A DNA stretch of 64,000 bases, taken from positions 1 to 64,000 of the forward strand of contig CANPZC010000005.1 in NCBI GenBank assembly GCA_947589355.1. The letters run 5' to 3'. A model generated the notes under the pieces. The model made no database searches. It saw only the letters and a list, made by a program, of their open reading frames with translations, and had not been told where the DNA came from. This document shows positions 26,184 through 35,583 of the stretch, one piece after another; the stretch's first letter is position 1, and every line of letters begins with the position of its first letter. This DNA is from an uncultured Clostridia bacterium. Lineage in GTDB: Bacteria; Bacillota; Clostridia; Oscillospirales; Ruminococcaceae. Made by a program: the position numbers and the translations under genes.

Positions 26184-27023
26184 TTATGACAAATTTTTAA
26201 CAAGCTCGCGCTCTTTTGCCGTTTTGTAAATTGCCTCTGCAATAGCTTTTGCGTATGCATCGCAGTTATCGTCAAACAGCTTGTTATCCTGCTCGTCCTG
26301 CATAAAGCCAAGTTCCACAAGGCACGAGGGCATATTCGTTTCCCTGTTCACCTGATAATTCACATACTCGTTGCCGCGGTAGCCGAAGTTCACGCCTCTG
26401 TCCTGCGAAACGCCAACTTCTTTAAGGGCATCTAAAATATTCTGCGCCAGAGCGGTGTCATTTTCGGGCCTTTCGTTGTGTACCCACACTTCAACGCCCT
26501 GCGCTTCTCCGTCATAATAATTTCTGTGCAGAGAAACAAATATCACAGCGTTTGAATCATTAGCTATCTTGCACCTGTCGTCAAGCGTTACGTAAACGTC
26601 CTCGGTCCGTGTCATAATAACGTTTACGTTCATACTTTTCAGATACTTTTCAACGAGCTTTGCAACTCTCAGGCAGTCTTCCTTTTCATACCGCACGCCG
26701 TCAAAGTCTGTCGAGCCAACATCTTCACCGCCGTGACCTGCATCTATAACTACCGTGAACAGCGAATTATCTACAGGCTCGGCGCTCTCGGGCGTATCCT
26801 GCTGAGAAGATACCGCAGATGCATTCGCTTTAACAGCCGATGAGCTGTCGTCTTTTGAACGCGCGCCCTTTATCGCTCCCACCAGCGCGCTTATCAGCAT
26901 AACTATGCCGACTATCAGCACTATAAGAGCTGCCAAAGCAATTATTACCCTGTCCCACAGTATTTTGTATTTTTTCTTTCTGCGTGTGCCGCGGTCGGGC
27001 TGTACGTTTCTTTCCTCGTCCAT
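26184..27023 (-). CDS. N-acetylmuramoyl-L-alanine amidase (CwlD-like, Amidase_3)
   Basis: Membrane-anchored, zinc-dependent peptidoglycan amidase. A basic N-terminus and one membrane helix (about residues 26-50) precede a Ser/Ala linker and the Amidase_3 domain. Metal and catalytic motifs are VIDAGHGGED, SLHRN and CLVELGFM. CwlD-type amidases help make muramic-delta-lactam in the spore cortex, which suits this spore former, but a vegetative amidase is possible. AAGGAG lies about 9 bp upstream. It follows pyrB by 33 bp and shares its terminator. Confidence 0.86.
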   Translation of the reverse strand: MDEERNVQPDRGTRRKKKYKILWDRVIIALAALIVLIVGIVMLISALVGAIKGARSKDDSSSAVKANASAVSSQQDTPESAEPVDNSLFTVVIDAGHGGEDVGSTDFDGVRYEKEDCLRVAKLVEKYLKSMNVNVIMTRTEDVYVTLDDRCKIANDSNAVIFVSLHRNYYDGEAQGVEVWVHNERPENDTALAQNILDALKEVGVSQDRGVNFGYRGNEYVNYQVNRETNMPSCLVELGFMQDEQDNKLFDDNCDAYAKAIAEAIYKTAKERELVKNLS

Positions 27024-27056
27024 TTTAATGTTTCTCCTTTCCTTTGTTTCTTTGTT

Positions 27057-28148
27057 CTACAATGTTTTTTCTATCTCTGTTGTTTCGTCGCAGTATTCGC
27101 AAACGGCTTGTCCGTCTTTAATAACAAAATAATGCGGCAGATATTTTTCTGTATTTGTAATGCATTTGTCGTTGCAGCATTTTATATCACTGCGCACCTC
27201 GCCTTTGAAAAGCGGCGCAGGCTTCAGGCTTTTTTCAAGTATCAGCAGAATTAGCGCCATTCTTACATACATACCGCAGTTTGCCTGCTTGAAATACATC
27301 GCTCTCGGGTCGTCGTCAACGCCTATGGTTATCTCGTCAACCCTCGGCAGCGGGTGCAAAACAACCAAGTCTTTCCTTGCCTTTTTCATCTTTTCTTCAT
27401 CGAGAACATACACATCTTTCTGCTCTAAATACTGCTGCTGCGATGCAAATCTTTCTCTTTGTATCCTCGTCATATAAAGCACGTCAAGGTCTGCAATAGC
27501 ATCTTCAAGTCTTTCTTCCTCGCGGTACTCTGCGTTGTGCTCGTCAAGTATCTTCTTTATGTAATTCGGCAGCTCCAGTTCTTTTGTAGAAATAAGCACG
27601 AACCTGTTGTCGGGCATACAGCTCATGGCTTTTATCAGCGAGTGAACAGTTCTGCCGTTTTTAAGGTCACCGCACATACCTATCGTCAGACCGCTAAGCT
27701 TCCCCTTTGTTTCATAAAGAGTGAGCAGGTCTGTAAGCGTCTGTGTCGGGTGAAGATGACCGCCGTCGCCTGCGTTGATAACCGGGCATTCTGCCGATAT
27801 CGCAGCCGCCTTTACAGCTCCCGGGCTGGGGTGGCGCATTACAAGAATATCACCGTATGTGCTGACTATTTTTGTGGTATCTTTAAGATTTTCGCCCTTT
27901 GCGACCGATGAAGTTGACGGGTTGTCAAAACCTATCAACGAACCGCCCAGCCGCAGCATTGCCGCCTGAAACGACATCTGAGTTCTCGTTGACGGCTCAT
28001 AAAAAAGCGTTGCCATTATCTTGCCTGCACACCTTTGTGTGTACCTTTCGGGGTGCTGCATTATCTCATGCGCAAGCACTACTATATCTTCCCACCAAAC
28101 GGTCGAATAATCGCTCAGATCTATAAGATCTATATATTCATCGCGCAT
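27057..28148 (-). CDS. pyrB: Aspartate carbamoyltransferase with C-terminal PyrI-like zinc domain
   Basis: Transfers the carbamoyl group to aspartate in pyrimidine synthesis. Residues 1-310 are a complete catalytic chain with FYEPSTRTQMSF, the 80s loop SSVAKGEN and HPLPRVDEI. The last 45 residues look like the zinc subdomain of the regulatory chain PyrI, with a CNDKCITNTEKYLPH core and a CEYC pair (CX4C or CX3C plus CX2C). The PyrI allosteric nucleotide domain is missing, so this is not the full PyrB-PyrI fusion. GGAG lies 8 bp before the ATG. No separate pyrI is visible nearby. Confidence 0.9.
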   Translation of the reverse strand: MRDEYIDLIDLSDYSTVWWEDIVVLAHEIMQHPERYTQRCAGKIMATLFYEPSTRTQMSFQAAMLRLGGSLIGFDNPSTSSVAKGENLKDTTKIVSTYGDILVMRHPSPGAVKAAAISAECPVINAGDGGHLHPTQTLTDLLTLYETKGKLSGLTIGMCGDLKNGRTVHSLIKAMSCMPDNRFVLISTKELELPNYIKKILDEHNAEYREEERLEDAIADLDVLYMTRIQRERFASQQQYLEQKDVYVLDEEKMKKARKDLVVLHPLPRVDEITIGVDDDPRAMYFKQANCGMYVRMALILLILEKSLKPAPLFKGEVRSDIKCCNDKCITNTEKYLPHYFVIKDGQAVCEYCDETTEIEKTL

Positions 28149-28182
28149 ACAACCCGCTCCATTCGCTTTAATATTACATTTT

Positions 28183-28211
28183 ATTATAACATAACTTCAC
28201 TCTTTTTTCAA
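28183..28211 (-). promoter_or_regulatory. Promoter of pyrB-cwlD
   Basis: TTGAAA, 17 bp, TATAAT on the minus strand. The -35 box overlaps the end of the rnmV-like gene. No PyrR-type leader fits in the 35 bp to the start codon. Confidence 0.85.
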
Positions 28212-28795
28212 GTACCTTTTAACGACGTTATCAGCCCTTTGTATTCCTCTGCCGACATCATTGAATTTACTATATCTAAAAGAGCTTTAGATGATACGCA
28301 TGGCACATTCAACGCCCTGCACATCTCTTCGCGCATTTTACGGCTGTTTTTGCCGCCCGAAATGCCGTCTTCAATAAACTGCTGCATAGTAACTCTGTCG
28401 CCGCTTCTTTCGCCGCTAAACTGCACGCCGCACCTTTGCAGAGCCTCACAAATAAGCTGCGGCTCAATGCCCTCAACGCCCAGCTTGCCCTCTTTAGATG
28501 GCGCGTTTTTTCTCTTTTCCTTGCCAAAAATTTCGGGCACATACGCATTATATATCTTAGCGCCCTCGCCCGCAATGCTCTTTATCCTGCCGCGTATCAT
28601 ATTGCCTGCGCTGTCGCTGTCAGTCATTATGATGATGCCCGTAGTCTTAGCGTAATGCCTTACAAGCGCCTGAATATCCTTATCTTTATATATGCCAAAA
28701 CCGTTGGTAACGATTATCACCGCATCAACTATCTGCGAGAGATGTATCTTATCATACTTGCCCTCAACTATTATCGCCTGTTCAATATGCAGCAT
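28208..28795 (-). CDS. rnmV: Ribonuclease M5-like TOPRIM protein
   Basis: TOPRIM nuclease that matures 5S rRNA in Firmicutes. The catalytic Glu is in AIIVEGKYDK and the DxD acids are in MTDSDSAGNMIR. The C-terminal half carries the variable RNase M5 domain. The ATG at 28795 has GGAG 8 bp upstream and gives 195 aa, the family size; the track start adds a spurious 35 residues. It starts 2 bp after holA. Its last bases overlap the pyrB promoter. Confidence 0.88.
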   Translation of the reverse strand: MLHIEQAIIVEGKYDKIHLSQIVDAVIIVTNGFGIYKDKDIQALVRHYAKTTGIIIMTDSDSAGNMIRGRIKSIAGEGAKIYNAYVPEIFGKEKRKNAPSKEGKLGVEGIEPQLICEALQRCGVQFSGERSGDRVTMQQFIEDGISGGKNSRKMREEMCRALNVPCVSSKALLDIVNSMMSAEEYKGLITSLKGT

Positions 28796-28797
28796 GG

Positions 28798-29844
28798 CTA
28801 TTTCTCCAGCATTTCGGTAATGCAGCGCTCCAGCAGTACGCGATCGTCTGTCCTCATCTGCTTTGACTGCATATCTGCCTTGGCTATCGCTGTTATACAC
28901 CTGCGTATGCGCTGTTCACTTACGCCGCGGCAGTCGTTGAAAGCGTGCCTTATCACGAATGTGCGGTTCTTGGCGTATTCAAAATCTTTAGCAATATCTT
29001 CCGCACCCTTGCCGGCAGGCATGGCAGCCTTTGCCCTGTATATATCGAGAAAAGAGCGTGCGAGGGTAGCAATAATTATCTGCGTGGGGGTCTGCATATC
29101 GTAAAGGTCGCTGACCATATTGAATGCCGCGTCGGCGTTTCGCTTCAGTATAAGCCCTGCCAGCTTGAAAACGTCAGCCTCCAGTCTGCGCGCGCACAAA
29201 AGGTCTATGTCGTCTTTCGTTATCTCTCTGCCGTCTGCGTATGCCGTAAGCTTGCTTATCTCGGAATTTATAGCCGCCTGTTCGCAGAGGCATTTTTCGG
29301 CAAGATACGCAGCGCTTTCGCCGTTTATAACGCCGCCCAGCTTTTTCACCCTTGACATAATAACTTTAGAAAGCTCCTCGGGCGTTTTATAGGCAAATTC
29401 ATAAACGTCGCCCACCTTGCCGCAGGCATTTTTCAGCTCGTTGTTCGCGGCGGTGATGTTGTTTCTGCCCTTGTATATGTCAATGCCAGTAACGTAAAAA
29501 ATAAGCACGGTGCTTTCGGGCAGGTCGCCTATCGTTTCTTTAAGATATGCCATATCATCTTTTGAAAGGCTGTCGCAGTCGGGGTCGTTTACGGTAACTA
29601 CCACCTTTTCAGAAAAGCACGGCAGCATATTGCAGCACTCCCACAGTTCTCTCACCGAAAGTTTTCTGCCGTCAAGCTTGTAAAAGTCAAGGCTTGTTTC
29701 GTCTTTGCCTGCAAGCTTAGTAACCAGCCTTTCGGTAAAAGACTGCACCGCGGCTGTGTCTTTGCCGTAAAAGTAGTACACTTTTTCAATATTGCCTGCG
29801 CGTATCTTTTTTGCAAGCTCTGCCTCACTCGTCTGAAAAGCCAT
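28798..29844 (-). CDS. holA: DNA polymerase III delta subunit
   Basis: Clamp-loader subunit that opens the beta clamp. The 348-residue protein has the family start (KIRAGNIEKVYYFYGKD, with KDT in the degenerate P-loop position) and the AAA+ like plus helical collar layout. The segments NDPDCDSLSKDDM and QTPTQIIIATLARSF also fit HolA. AGGAGG lies 7 bp before the ATG at 29844. The gene overlaps the comEC 3' end by 20 bp. Confidence 0.9.
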   Translation of the reverse strand: MAFQTSEAELAKKIRAGNIEKVYYFYGKDTAAVQSFTERLVTKLAGKDETSLDFYKLDGRKLSVRELWECCNMLPCFSEKVVVTVNDPDCDSLSKDDMAYLKETIGDLPESTVLIFYVTGIDIYKGRNNITAANNELKNACGKVGDVYEFAYKTPEELSKVIMSRVKKLGGVINGESAAYLAEKCLCEQAAINSEISKLTAYADGREITKDDIDLLCARRLEADVFKLAGLILKRNADAAFNMVSDLYDMQTPTQIIIATLARSFLDIYRAKAAMPAGKGAEDIAKDFEYAKNRTFVIRHAFNDCRGVSEQRIRRCITAIAKADMQSKQMRTDDRVLLERCITEMLEK

Positions 29845-31732
29845 CACTCAGCCTCCTGTATACCGTTTCTCCGTCTTCATAAACATATATGACATATGCG
29901 CCGTCATCTAGGGCTATGCCGTCTTTGCCTATTGTAAATGATTGTGTTCCGCTGCCGAAAGCAACGCTCTCTCCGCTTGACTTCACATCTATCTTTTCAT
30001 TGCCAAAATACTTAGCAAACTGCGGATATGCTGTCGTTGTGTCCTCAAGGTCGTAAAAGCCCACAGCTTTTCTTATGCCCTTGCTGCTGCATAGCCTTTC
30101 CGCGCTCTGTGTAAGTTCACCATCGCCAGAGATATTCACAACAGCGCACTCGCCGCCCAAAACTACAACAGCCATTTCGCTGCCTTTGTATTTTACAGAG
30201 TATATACGCAAAACATCTTTCAGCATGATGTGATTTACTGCGCACGCCAGCACAAAGCACACAAACGACATTGCCGCGACTGCCACCGCCTGCCTGTCTA
30301 TCTTCTTTCTGAAAATCATGAATAATGCCGCTGCCGCCCAGCATATCAAAGCAGCAGTTTTAACGCTTTTGTAGCCTATGCCTACAGATGAAAACGGCAG
30401 CGATGCCAGAGCGCGTGATATGCCTATAAGCACTTTTGCCACTGCGCCTGCAACATACAGCGGAAAGGTTATAAAGCCGCCCGTAAACATTACGGCAGCC
30501 GCAAGTGTTAAAGATACCGTAAAAAGCGGTGCGAGCAGCATATTCGTTACCGCCGCAACTAAAGATACTTCGTCAAAAAACATTATGTTCAGCGGCAGTG
30601 TTACCACTGATACAGTTGCAGCAAATATAAAGCCTTTTGCAAGCGCAGAAAACGCTCCCAGACGGTATGTCTTCACTGCTCTCACAGCCTTTGGCGCAGC
30701 CACGCCGAACGAAAACGCTCCTCCTGCCGACAAAAGCAGTGATGCGCTTCTTATGGCATACGGTTTGGTCAAAGTCATTATCATAACGCTTATCAGTATG
30801 GCTGTAAGGCAATCGTAACGCCTGTTGAATATTTTGGCAGTGTTCATTATGCTCATCATCAGCGCGGCGCGTATTACAGAGACCGATCCGCCTGCGAACA
30901 CCACAAACATTATTATAACTGTTTCTGTAAGCGCAAACTTCACGCGGCTGCTAAAGCTCATAACATCAAGCAGCCACATCACCGCAAAGGCTATAACAAC
31001 AAGGTGCATACCCGAAACGCTGAAAATATGCCCTATCCCTGCGCGGTACAAAGCAGTCTGCAAGCCGCCGTCCAGCTGCGACTTATCGCCGCACAGCATG
31101 GCAGCTAAAAACGCGCCCTCGTCGCCAGGCAAAGTTTCGGTAATTATATCAAACACCCTGTCGCGGTAGGCAAGTATAACTTTAGCAAGCGAAAAACCGC
31201 CGCCGCTGACCTTTAGCACCTTTGCATACTCGCCCTGCAAAAGCTGACCCTTAGGCGCAGAATATTTTTCTGACTGATATTTTACGCTGTCGGTGATAAG
31301 CGCAACTTTTGCCTGCAAAGTTACCGTATCGCCATACTGCGCATCAATATCCCCCGTATAGAAAGATATGTCGGTAGCATAGCCGCCGACATCTCCCCGA
31401 AGCGTTAGCGAATACATACTGTCGCCCAGATAATTCGCCTCACGCACTTTGCCTGTAAAAACTATCTCACTGCCGTCATAAGCCGTTATAGTTCTGTATT
31501 CGTTCACAAGATACGCAGCATACAGCCCCAAAGCGAAAACGAACGCCACGGTTATAACAAAGCAGTTTCTCTCGTCAAAGAAATGTGCCGCAAGAAAGCC
31601 TATTGCAGCCGCCGCAAACATTATAACGCAGCACTGCGCCGCGCTCGCCCATGAAGCTATGAACAGTCCGCTGACATACGCCGCCCCGACAGTGACAGTT
31701 TTGCGTATCATCGGTCTGTTCGCCGTCGTCAT
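29825..31732 (-). CDS. comEC: ComEC/Rec2 family competence channel protein without the beta-lactamase-like domain
   Basis: Polytopic membrane protein for DNA uptake. Two N-terminal helices, then a soluble OB-fold/DUF4131-like region, then the competence domain (about residues 200-480) with FLAAMLCGDKSQLD and HIFSVSGMHLVVIAF. The C-terminal 130 residues are soluble but lack the HxHxDH motif of the metallo-beta-lactamase domain, so it is a short form. The ATG at 31732 is preferred, with GGGGAG 9 bp upstream; the track start abuts that site. It lies between hinT and holA in the alaS-rnmV run. Confidence 0.88.
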   Translation of the reverse strand: MTTANRPMIRKTVTVGAAYVSGLFIASWASAAQCCVIMFAAAAIGFLAAHFFDERNCFVITVAFVFALGLYAAYLVNEYRTITAYDGSEIVFTGKVREANYLGDSMYSLTLRGDVGGYATDISFYTGDIDAQYGDTVTLQAKVALITDSVKYQSEKYSAPKGQLLQGEYAKVLKVSGGGFSLAKVILAYRDRVFDIITETLPGDEGAFLAAMLCGDKSQLDGGLQTALYRAGIGHIFSVSGMHLVVIAFAVMWLLDVMSFSSRVKFALTETVIIMFVVFAGGSVSVIRAALMMSIMNTAKIFNRRYDCLTAILISVMIMTLTKPYAIRSASLLLSAGGAFSFGVAAPKAVRAVKTYRLGAFSALAKGFIFAATVSVVTLPLNIMFFDEVSLVAAVTNMLLAPLFTVSLTLAAAVMFTGGFITFPLYVAGAVAKVLIGISRALASLPFSSVGIGYKSVKTAALICWAAAALFMIFRKKIDRQAVAVAAMSFVCFVLACAVNHIMLKDVLRIYSVKYKGSEMAVVVLGGECAVVNISGDGELTQSAERLCSSKGIRKAVGFYDLEDTTTAYPQFAKYFGNEKIDVKSSGESVAFGSGTQSFTIGKDGIALDDGAYVIYVYEDGETVYRRLSDGFSDE

Positions 31733-31764
31733 GCCGCACATCTCCCCAGCTGCTTTACACTATC

Positions 31765-32118
<354 letters not shown>

Positions 32119-34749
32119 TTATCCGTTTATGATGTTTGTCAGTATTCCGTCAAAAGCGTGCAAAGCTTCGTCTATCTTGTTTATGTCGCCTATTCCTGCC
32201 ATAGCCATGTCGGGTCGTCCGCCGCCCTTACCGCCTGTTACTGCGGCTGCCTCTCTGACAAGCTTGCCTGCGTTCGCGCCCATTTCAACAGCCTTTTTGG
32301 AGCAGGCACACATAAACTTGGGCTTCTCGTCGGCAGTGCCAGCCATAAGCAATACGAACGGTTCGTCTATCGTCTTTACGCCCTCGGCAAGATTTTCATA
32401 CATATCGGAGCCTACGTTGGTCATCATGTTCGCCATAACTTTAATACCGCACACCTCGCGGCAGTTCTTTATCATATCCGCAAAAATGCCGTCGGCTATC
32501 TTCTTTTTAAGGCTCTCTGCGACCCTTTCAAGGCTCTTGTTTTCTTCAAGAACGCCCATTATCCTGTCCGCAAGGTGATTGGGATCGCTGAGTTTGAGAA
32601 TAGTAGCCGCTTCTTTCACCCTGCCGTTTATCTCATCAAATATTTTCAGAACGCCCATACCTGTAACGCCCTCGATACGCCGAACTCCCGCAGCTACAGA
32701 GCTTTCGGAAACTATCTTGAAAAGACCTGCCCTTGCGGTGTTGTCAAGGTGCGTGCCGCCGCAAAATTCGGTAGAAAAGCCGTCTTCAACGCTTACAACT
32801 CTTACCACCTTGCCGTACTTCTCGCCAAACAGAGCTATTGCTCCCTTTTCTCTCGCTTCTTCAATAGGCAGCTCCTGCGTTTTGACCTGCACGCCTTTAA
32901 GTATCTCCTCATTTACAAGCCTTTCAACTTCCGCCAGCTCATCGGGCGTTACCGCGCTGAAATGCGAAAAGTCAAACCTGCATCTGTAAGGGTCAACATA
33001 AGAACCTGCCTGATGAACGTGATCGCCGAGCACCTTTCTCAGCGCCGCTTGCAGCAGGTGGCAACAGGTGTGGTTTCTCTCTGTGGCAAGCCTCAGCTCC
33101 TCGTCTACCTGAGCCAGCACCTCATCGCCTGCAAAAAAGCTGCCGCTCTCAACAATGCACTCGCTCACGAACTGACCTGTGGTAGCTTTCTTTGTGTCCA
33201 GCACCCTCATAACGCTGTCGCCCGATCTTATAACGCCCTTGTCGCCTACCTGACCGCCCATTTCCGCATAGAACGGCGTTTCCTCGATAACGGCAAGCAC
33301 GCTGTCGCCCTCGTTTGCAGCCGAAACGCTCTCTCCGTCTTTCAAAAGTGCAAGCAGTTTTGTCTTTTGAGAAAGCGTATCATAACCCACAAACTTGGTA
33401 GTGTAGCCCGATACCGCATTCATAGAAGCCTCGTCCCAGCCGCCCTTGAACGCCTGATTTGCCCTTGCGGTCTGCTTCTGAACTATCATAAGCTCCTTGA
33501 AACGCTCTTCATCAAGCGAGAGATTCTTTTCTTCAAGTATCTCTTTTGTAAGGTCAAGCGGAAAACCGTATGTGTCGTGCAGCTTGAAAGCATCATCGCC
33601 GCTTAGTATCCCGTCGCTGCCTATGCCCTCAATAAGCTCTGCCAGCAGCGCAGTGCCTTTTTCAATAGTCTTGTTAAAACTCTCCTCCTCGGTGGAGATG
33701 ACTTTCTTTATATACTCTCTCTTTTCTTCAAGCTCGGGGTAGGCGTTTTTGTTCTCGTCTATAACTTGATCAACAACTTGTGCAAAGAACGGCTTTGTGT
33801 TGCCCAGCAGTCTGCCGTGGCGAGCAGCCCTCCTTATAAGTCTGCGAAGAACATAACCCCTGCCCTCGTTTGAGGGTCTTACGCCGTCGCCGACCATAAA
33901 TGTTGCAGCTCTTGCGTGGTCGGTAATAACGCGTATAGAAATATCGTCGTTTGCGTTCTCGCCATACTTCTTGCCGCAAACTTCGCTGATCCTCTTTATG
34001 ATGTTCTGTATGGTGTCGACCTCGAACATATTGTCAACACCCTGCATAACGCAGGCAAGCCTTTCAAGACCCATACCAGTGTCGATGTTCTTGTTTTTAA
34101 GCTGAGAGTAGTTTCCGTTGCCGTCATTGTCAAACTGCGTGAAAACAAGGTTCCATATCTCTATTATCCTGTCGCAGTCGCCTGCCTGTTCAAAGCTCTC
34201 GAACGGGCCGTACTTCTCGCCCCTGTCAAAATGAATCTCAGAGCACGGGCCGCACGGACCGCTGCCATGCTCCCAGAAGTTGTCCTTTTTGCCCAGCTTA
34301 ATTATTCTGTCGCGCGGCACGCCTATCTCGTTTGCCCAGATGTCGCCTGCCTCGTCGTCCTGCTCATATATAGTCACCCACAGCCTGTCCTCGGGTATCT
34401 CAAGCACCTTTGTCAGGTACTCCCACGCCCAAGCGGTCGCCTCGTGCTTGAAATAATCGCCGAACGAAAAGTTGCCGAGCATTTCAAAGTATGTGCCGTG
34501 CCGTGCCGTCTTGCCGACGTTTTCGATATCGGGCGTTCTTATGCACTTCTGGCAGGTAGTCACCCTTTTGCGCGGCGGCGTTTCAATGCCCTGAAAATAC
34601 TTTTTCAGCGGTGTCATGCCGGCGTTTATCAGCAGCACCGAGTTGTCGTCCTGCGGCACCAATGGCGCAGAATCCATTCGCAGATGCTCCTTGCTTTCAA
34701 AAAATTTCAGATAGCTTTCTCTTAGTTCGTTAAGTCCTGTCCACTTCAT
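32119..34749 (-). CDS. alaS: Alanyl-tRNA synthetase
   Basis: Class II synthetase of 876 aa, full length. The catalytic core occupies the first 400 residues (RVTTCQKCIRTPDIENVG, GMGLERL). The editing domain has the zinc motif HTCCHLL and CGGTH. The C-terminal dimerisation/C-Ala domain carries a glycine-rich GGKGGGRPD. AAGGAG lies 8 bp before the ATG. A T-box leader with a GCU specifier lies upstream, but structured repeat C separates the two by about 570 bp. It probably leads an alaS-hinT-comEC-holA-rnmV transcript. Confidence 0.97.
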   Translation of the reverse strand: MKWTGLNELRESYLKFFESKEHLRMDSAPLVPQDDNSVLLINAGMTPLKKYFQGIETPPRKRVTTCQKCIRTPDIENVGKTARHGTYFEMLGNFSFGDYFKHEATAWAWEYLTKVLEIPEDRLWVTIYEQDDEAGDIWANEIGVPRDRIIKLGKKDNFWEHGSGPCGPCSEIHFDRGEKYGPFESFEQAGDCDRIIEIWNLVFTQFDNDGNGNYSQLKNKNIDTGMGLERLACVMQGVDNMFEVDTIQNIIKRISEVCGKKYGENANDDISIRVITDHARAATFMVGDGVRPSNEGRGYVLRRLIRRAARHGRLLGNTKPFFAQVVDQVIDENKNAYPELEEKREYIKKVISTEEESFNKTIEKGTALLAELIEGIGSDGILSGDDAFKLHDTYGFPLDLTKEILEEKNLSLDEERFKELMIVQKQTARANQAFKGGWDEASMNAVSGYTTKFVGYDTLSQKTKLLALLKDGESVSAANEGDSVLAVIEETPFYAEMGGQVGDKGVIRSGDSVMRVLDTKKATTGQFVSECIVESGSFFAGDEVLAQVDEELRLATERNHTCCHLLQAALRKVLGDHVHQAGSYVDPYRCRFDFSHFSAVTPDELAEVERLVNEEILKGVQVKTQELPIEEAREKGAIALFGEKYGKVVRVVSVEDGFSTEFCGGTHLDNTARAGLFKIVSESSVAAGVRRIEGVTGMGVLKIFDEINGRVKEAATILKLSDPNHLADRIMGVLEENKSLERVAESLKKKIADGIFADMIKNCREVCGIKVMANMMTNVGSDMYENLAEGVKTIDEPFVLLMAGTADEKPKFMCACSKKAVEMGANAGKLVREAAAVTGGKGGGRPDMAMAGIGDINKIDEALHAFDGILTNIING

Positions 34750-34788
34750 ACATTTTGCTCCTTGATTAAAATTTCTATAAAAACACTT

Positions 34789-35308
34789 CGCGCTTACGCG
34801 CAGCGCAGGAGCGCATTTAACGCCCCACAGTAATTTGGTTTTCTTCTCATTTTAAGTGTGTCAATTCATTTGCACATTTTACTTGTTATGAATTTTCACA
34901 TTGTACGGCGTTCCATAATGGAACGCGGAAAGAAAGTAAAGGTCTTCTCAAAGGAGAGGCTCTCTCTTGCAGAGCCTCTCCTCTTAGAAAACAGTCCACA
35001 GGACTGTTTTCTAATTCACCTCTTGCAGAGCGCCTGCCGTATGGGGATTTCGCCGTCTGCGGACGGCGACAATGGGCTTCCGCCCCTTGACCCTGATGAC
35101 CCTTTTGAAAAAGGGTCAATCGAAAACTTTTGTTTTCTTGACAGGGATTACGACCTTTGAAGGTAAACGCACTATGCAAAGAATTACGGTTTCAGAATAT
35201 GCGAGCTTTCGAGCATATTCTGAAATAGCCGCCACACTTTCGGCGGCTAAGTAATTCTTTCATCGTGGCTTGGAGGCTAAAGCCGACAAGACACTGCGAC
35301 AGCGCAAC
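34789..35308. repeat. Structured repeat, locus C, between the T-box and alaS
   Basis: The left end CGCGCTTACGCG with GCGCAGGAGCGC (34789-34812) matches that of locus B. The core (about 34905-35155) has the same hairpins: GCGTTCCA/TGGAACGC, the CTCTTGC-loop stem at 34952-34982, the 14-bp CAGTCC/GGACTG stem, the CGCCGTC stem and the GACCCTTTT stem. The distal part carries a three-branched inverted structure not seen in the other copies. It interrupts the alaS leader. The small ORFs listed here are repeat artefacts. Confidence 0.85.
35178..35260. repeat. Three-branched inverted-repeat structure within locus C
   Basis: Outer arms AAAGAATTAC and GTAATTCTTT (10 bp, perfect) enclose two adjacent perfect hairpins. 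One is a 13-bp stem TTTCAGAATATGC/GCATATTCTGAAA. The other is an 8-bp stem TAGCCGCC/GGCGGCTA. Nearly every base is paired, giving a Y-shaped fold. Confidence 0.75.
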
Positions 35309-35321
35309 AATTCACCTTATT

Positions 35322-35548
35322 ACAAACAAAAACAGTTCCGCCCTTGATATGGGACGAAGCTGCTCCGTGGTACCACCCAAATTGCAGAAATTTTCTGCCG
35401 CTCTTTTTCTTTAACGCAGAAGATACGGCGCGGTTTGCCGCGCAGGCTCGGGAGCAGCCACCGAAGCGCCTTACAGGGGCTTGCACCTACCGCCCTTTCT
35501 CTGAATAAGACATCTTTCGGATAATTCCGTCATCGCCAAAAGATCTAT
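35322..35548 (-). promoter_or_regulatory. T-box leader, alanine type, upstream of alaS
   Basis: Read on the minus strand. Stem I has the CAGAGAAAGGG kink-turn region and a GGGCGGTAGGTGCAAGCC distal loop. The specifier is GCT (35456-35458), placed as NNN-G-CTCCC-GAGC, the same spacing as in Bacillus glyQS. The T-box core GGGTGGTACCACGGA lies at 35364-35378. The terminator CAGCTTCGTCCC/GGGCGGAACTG with TTTTTGTTTG ends near 35322. GCU is an Ala codon, which agrees with alaS downstream. Confidence 0.92.
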
Positions 35549-35554
35549 ATGTAT

Positions 35555-35583
35555 ATTATACTACCGTATCAGCCTTTTGTCAA
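35555..35583 (-). promoter_or_regulatory. Promoter of the alaS T-box transcript
   Basis: Consensus TTGACA, 17 bp, TATAAT on the minus strand. The -35 box overlaps the stop codon of the upstream MFS gene. Confidence 0.92.

Noticed and set aside
32158-33606. A 482-aa plus-strand ORF opposite alaS
   Set aside because: Antisense shadow of alaS with no recognisable motif or ribosome site.
35322-35548. The T-box read as a leader of the MFS gene at 35.6-36.7 kb
   Set aside because: That gene lies upstream of the T-box on the same strand and ends before it. The downstream gene is alaS, which agrees with the GCU specifier.
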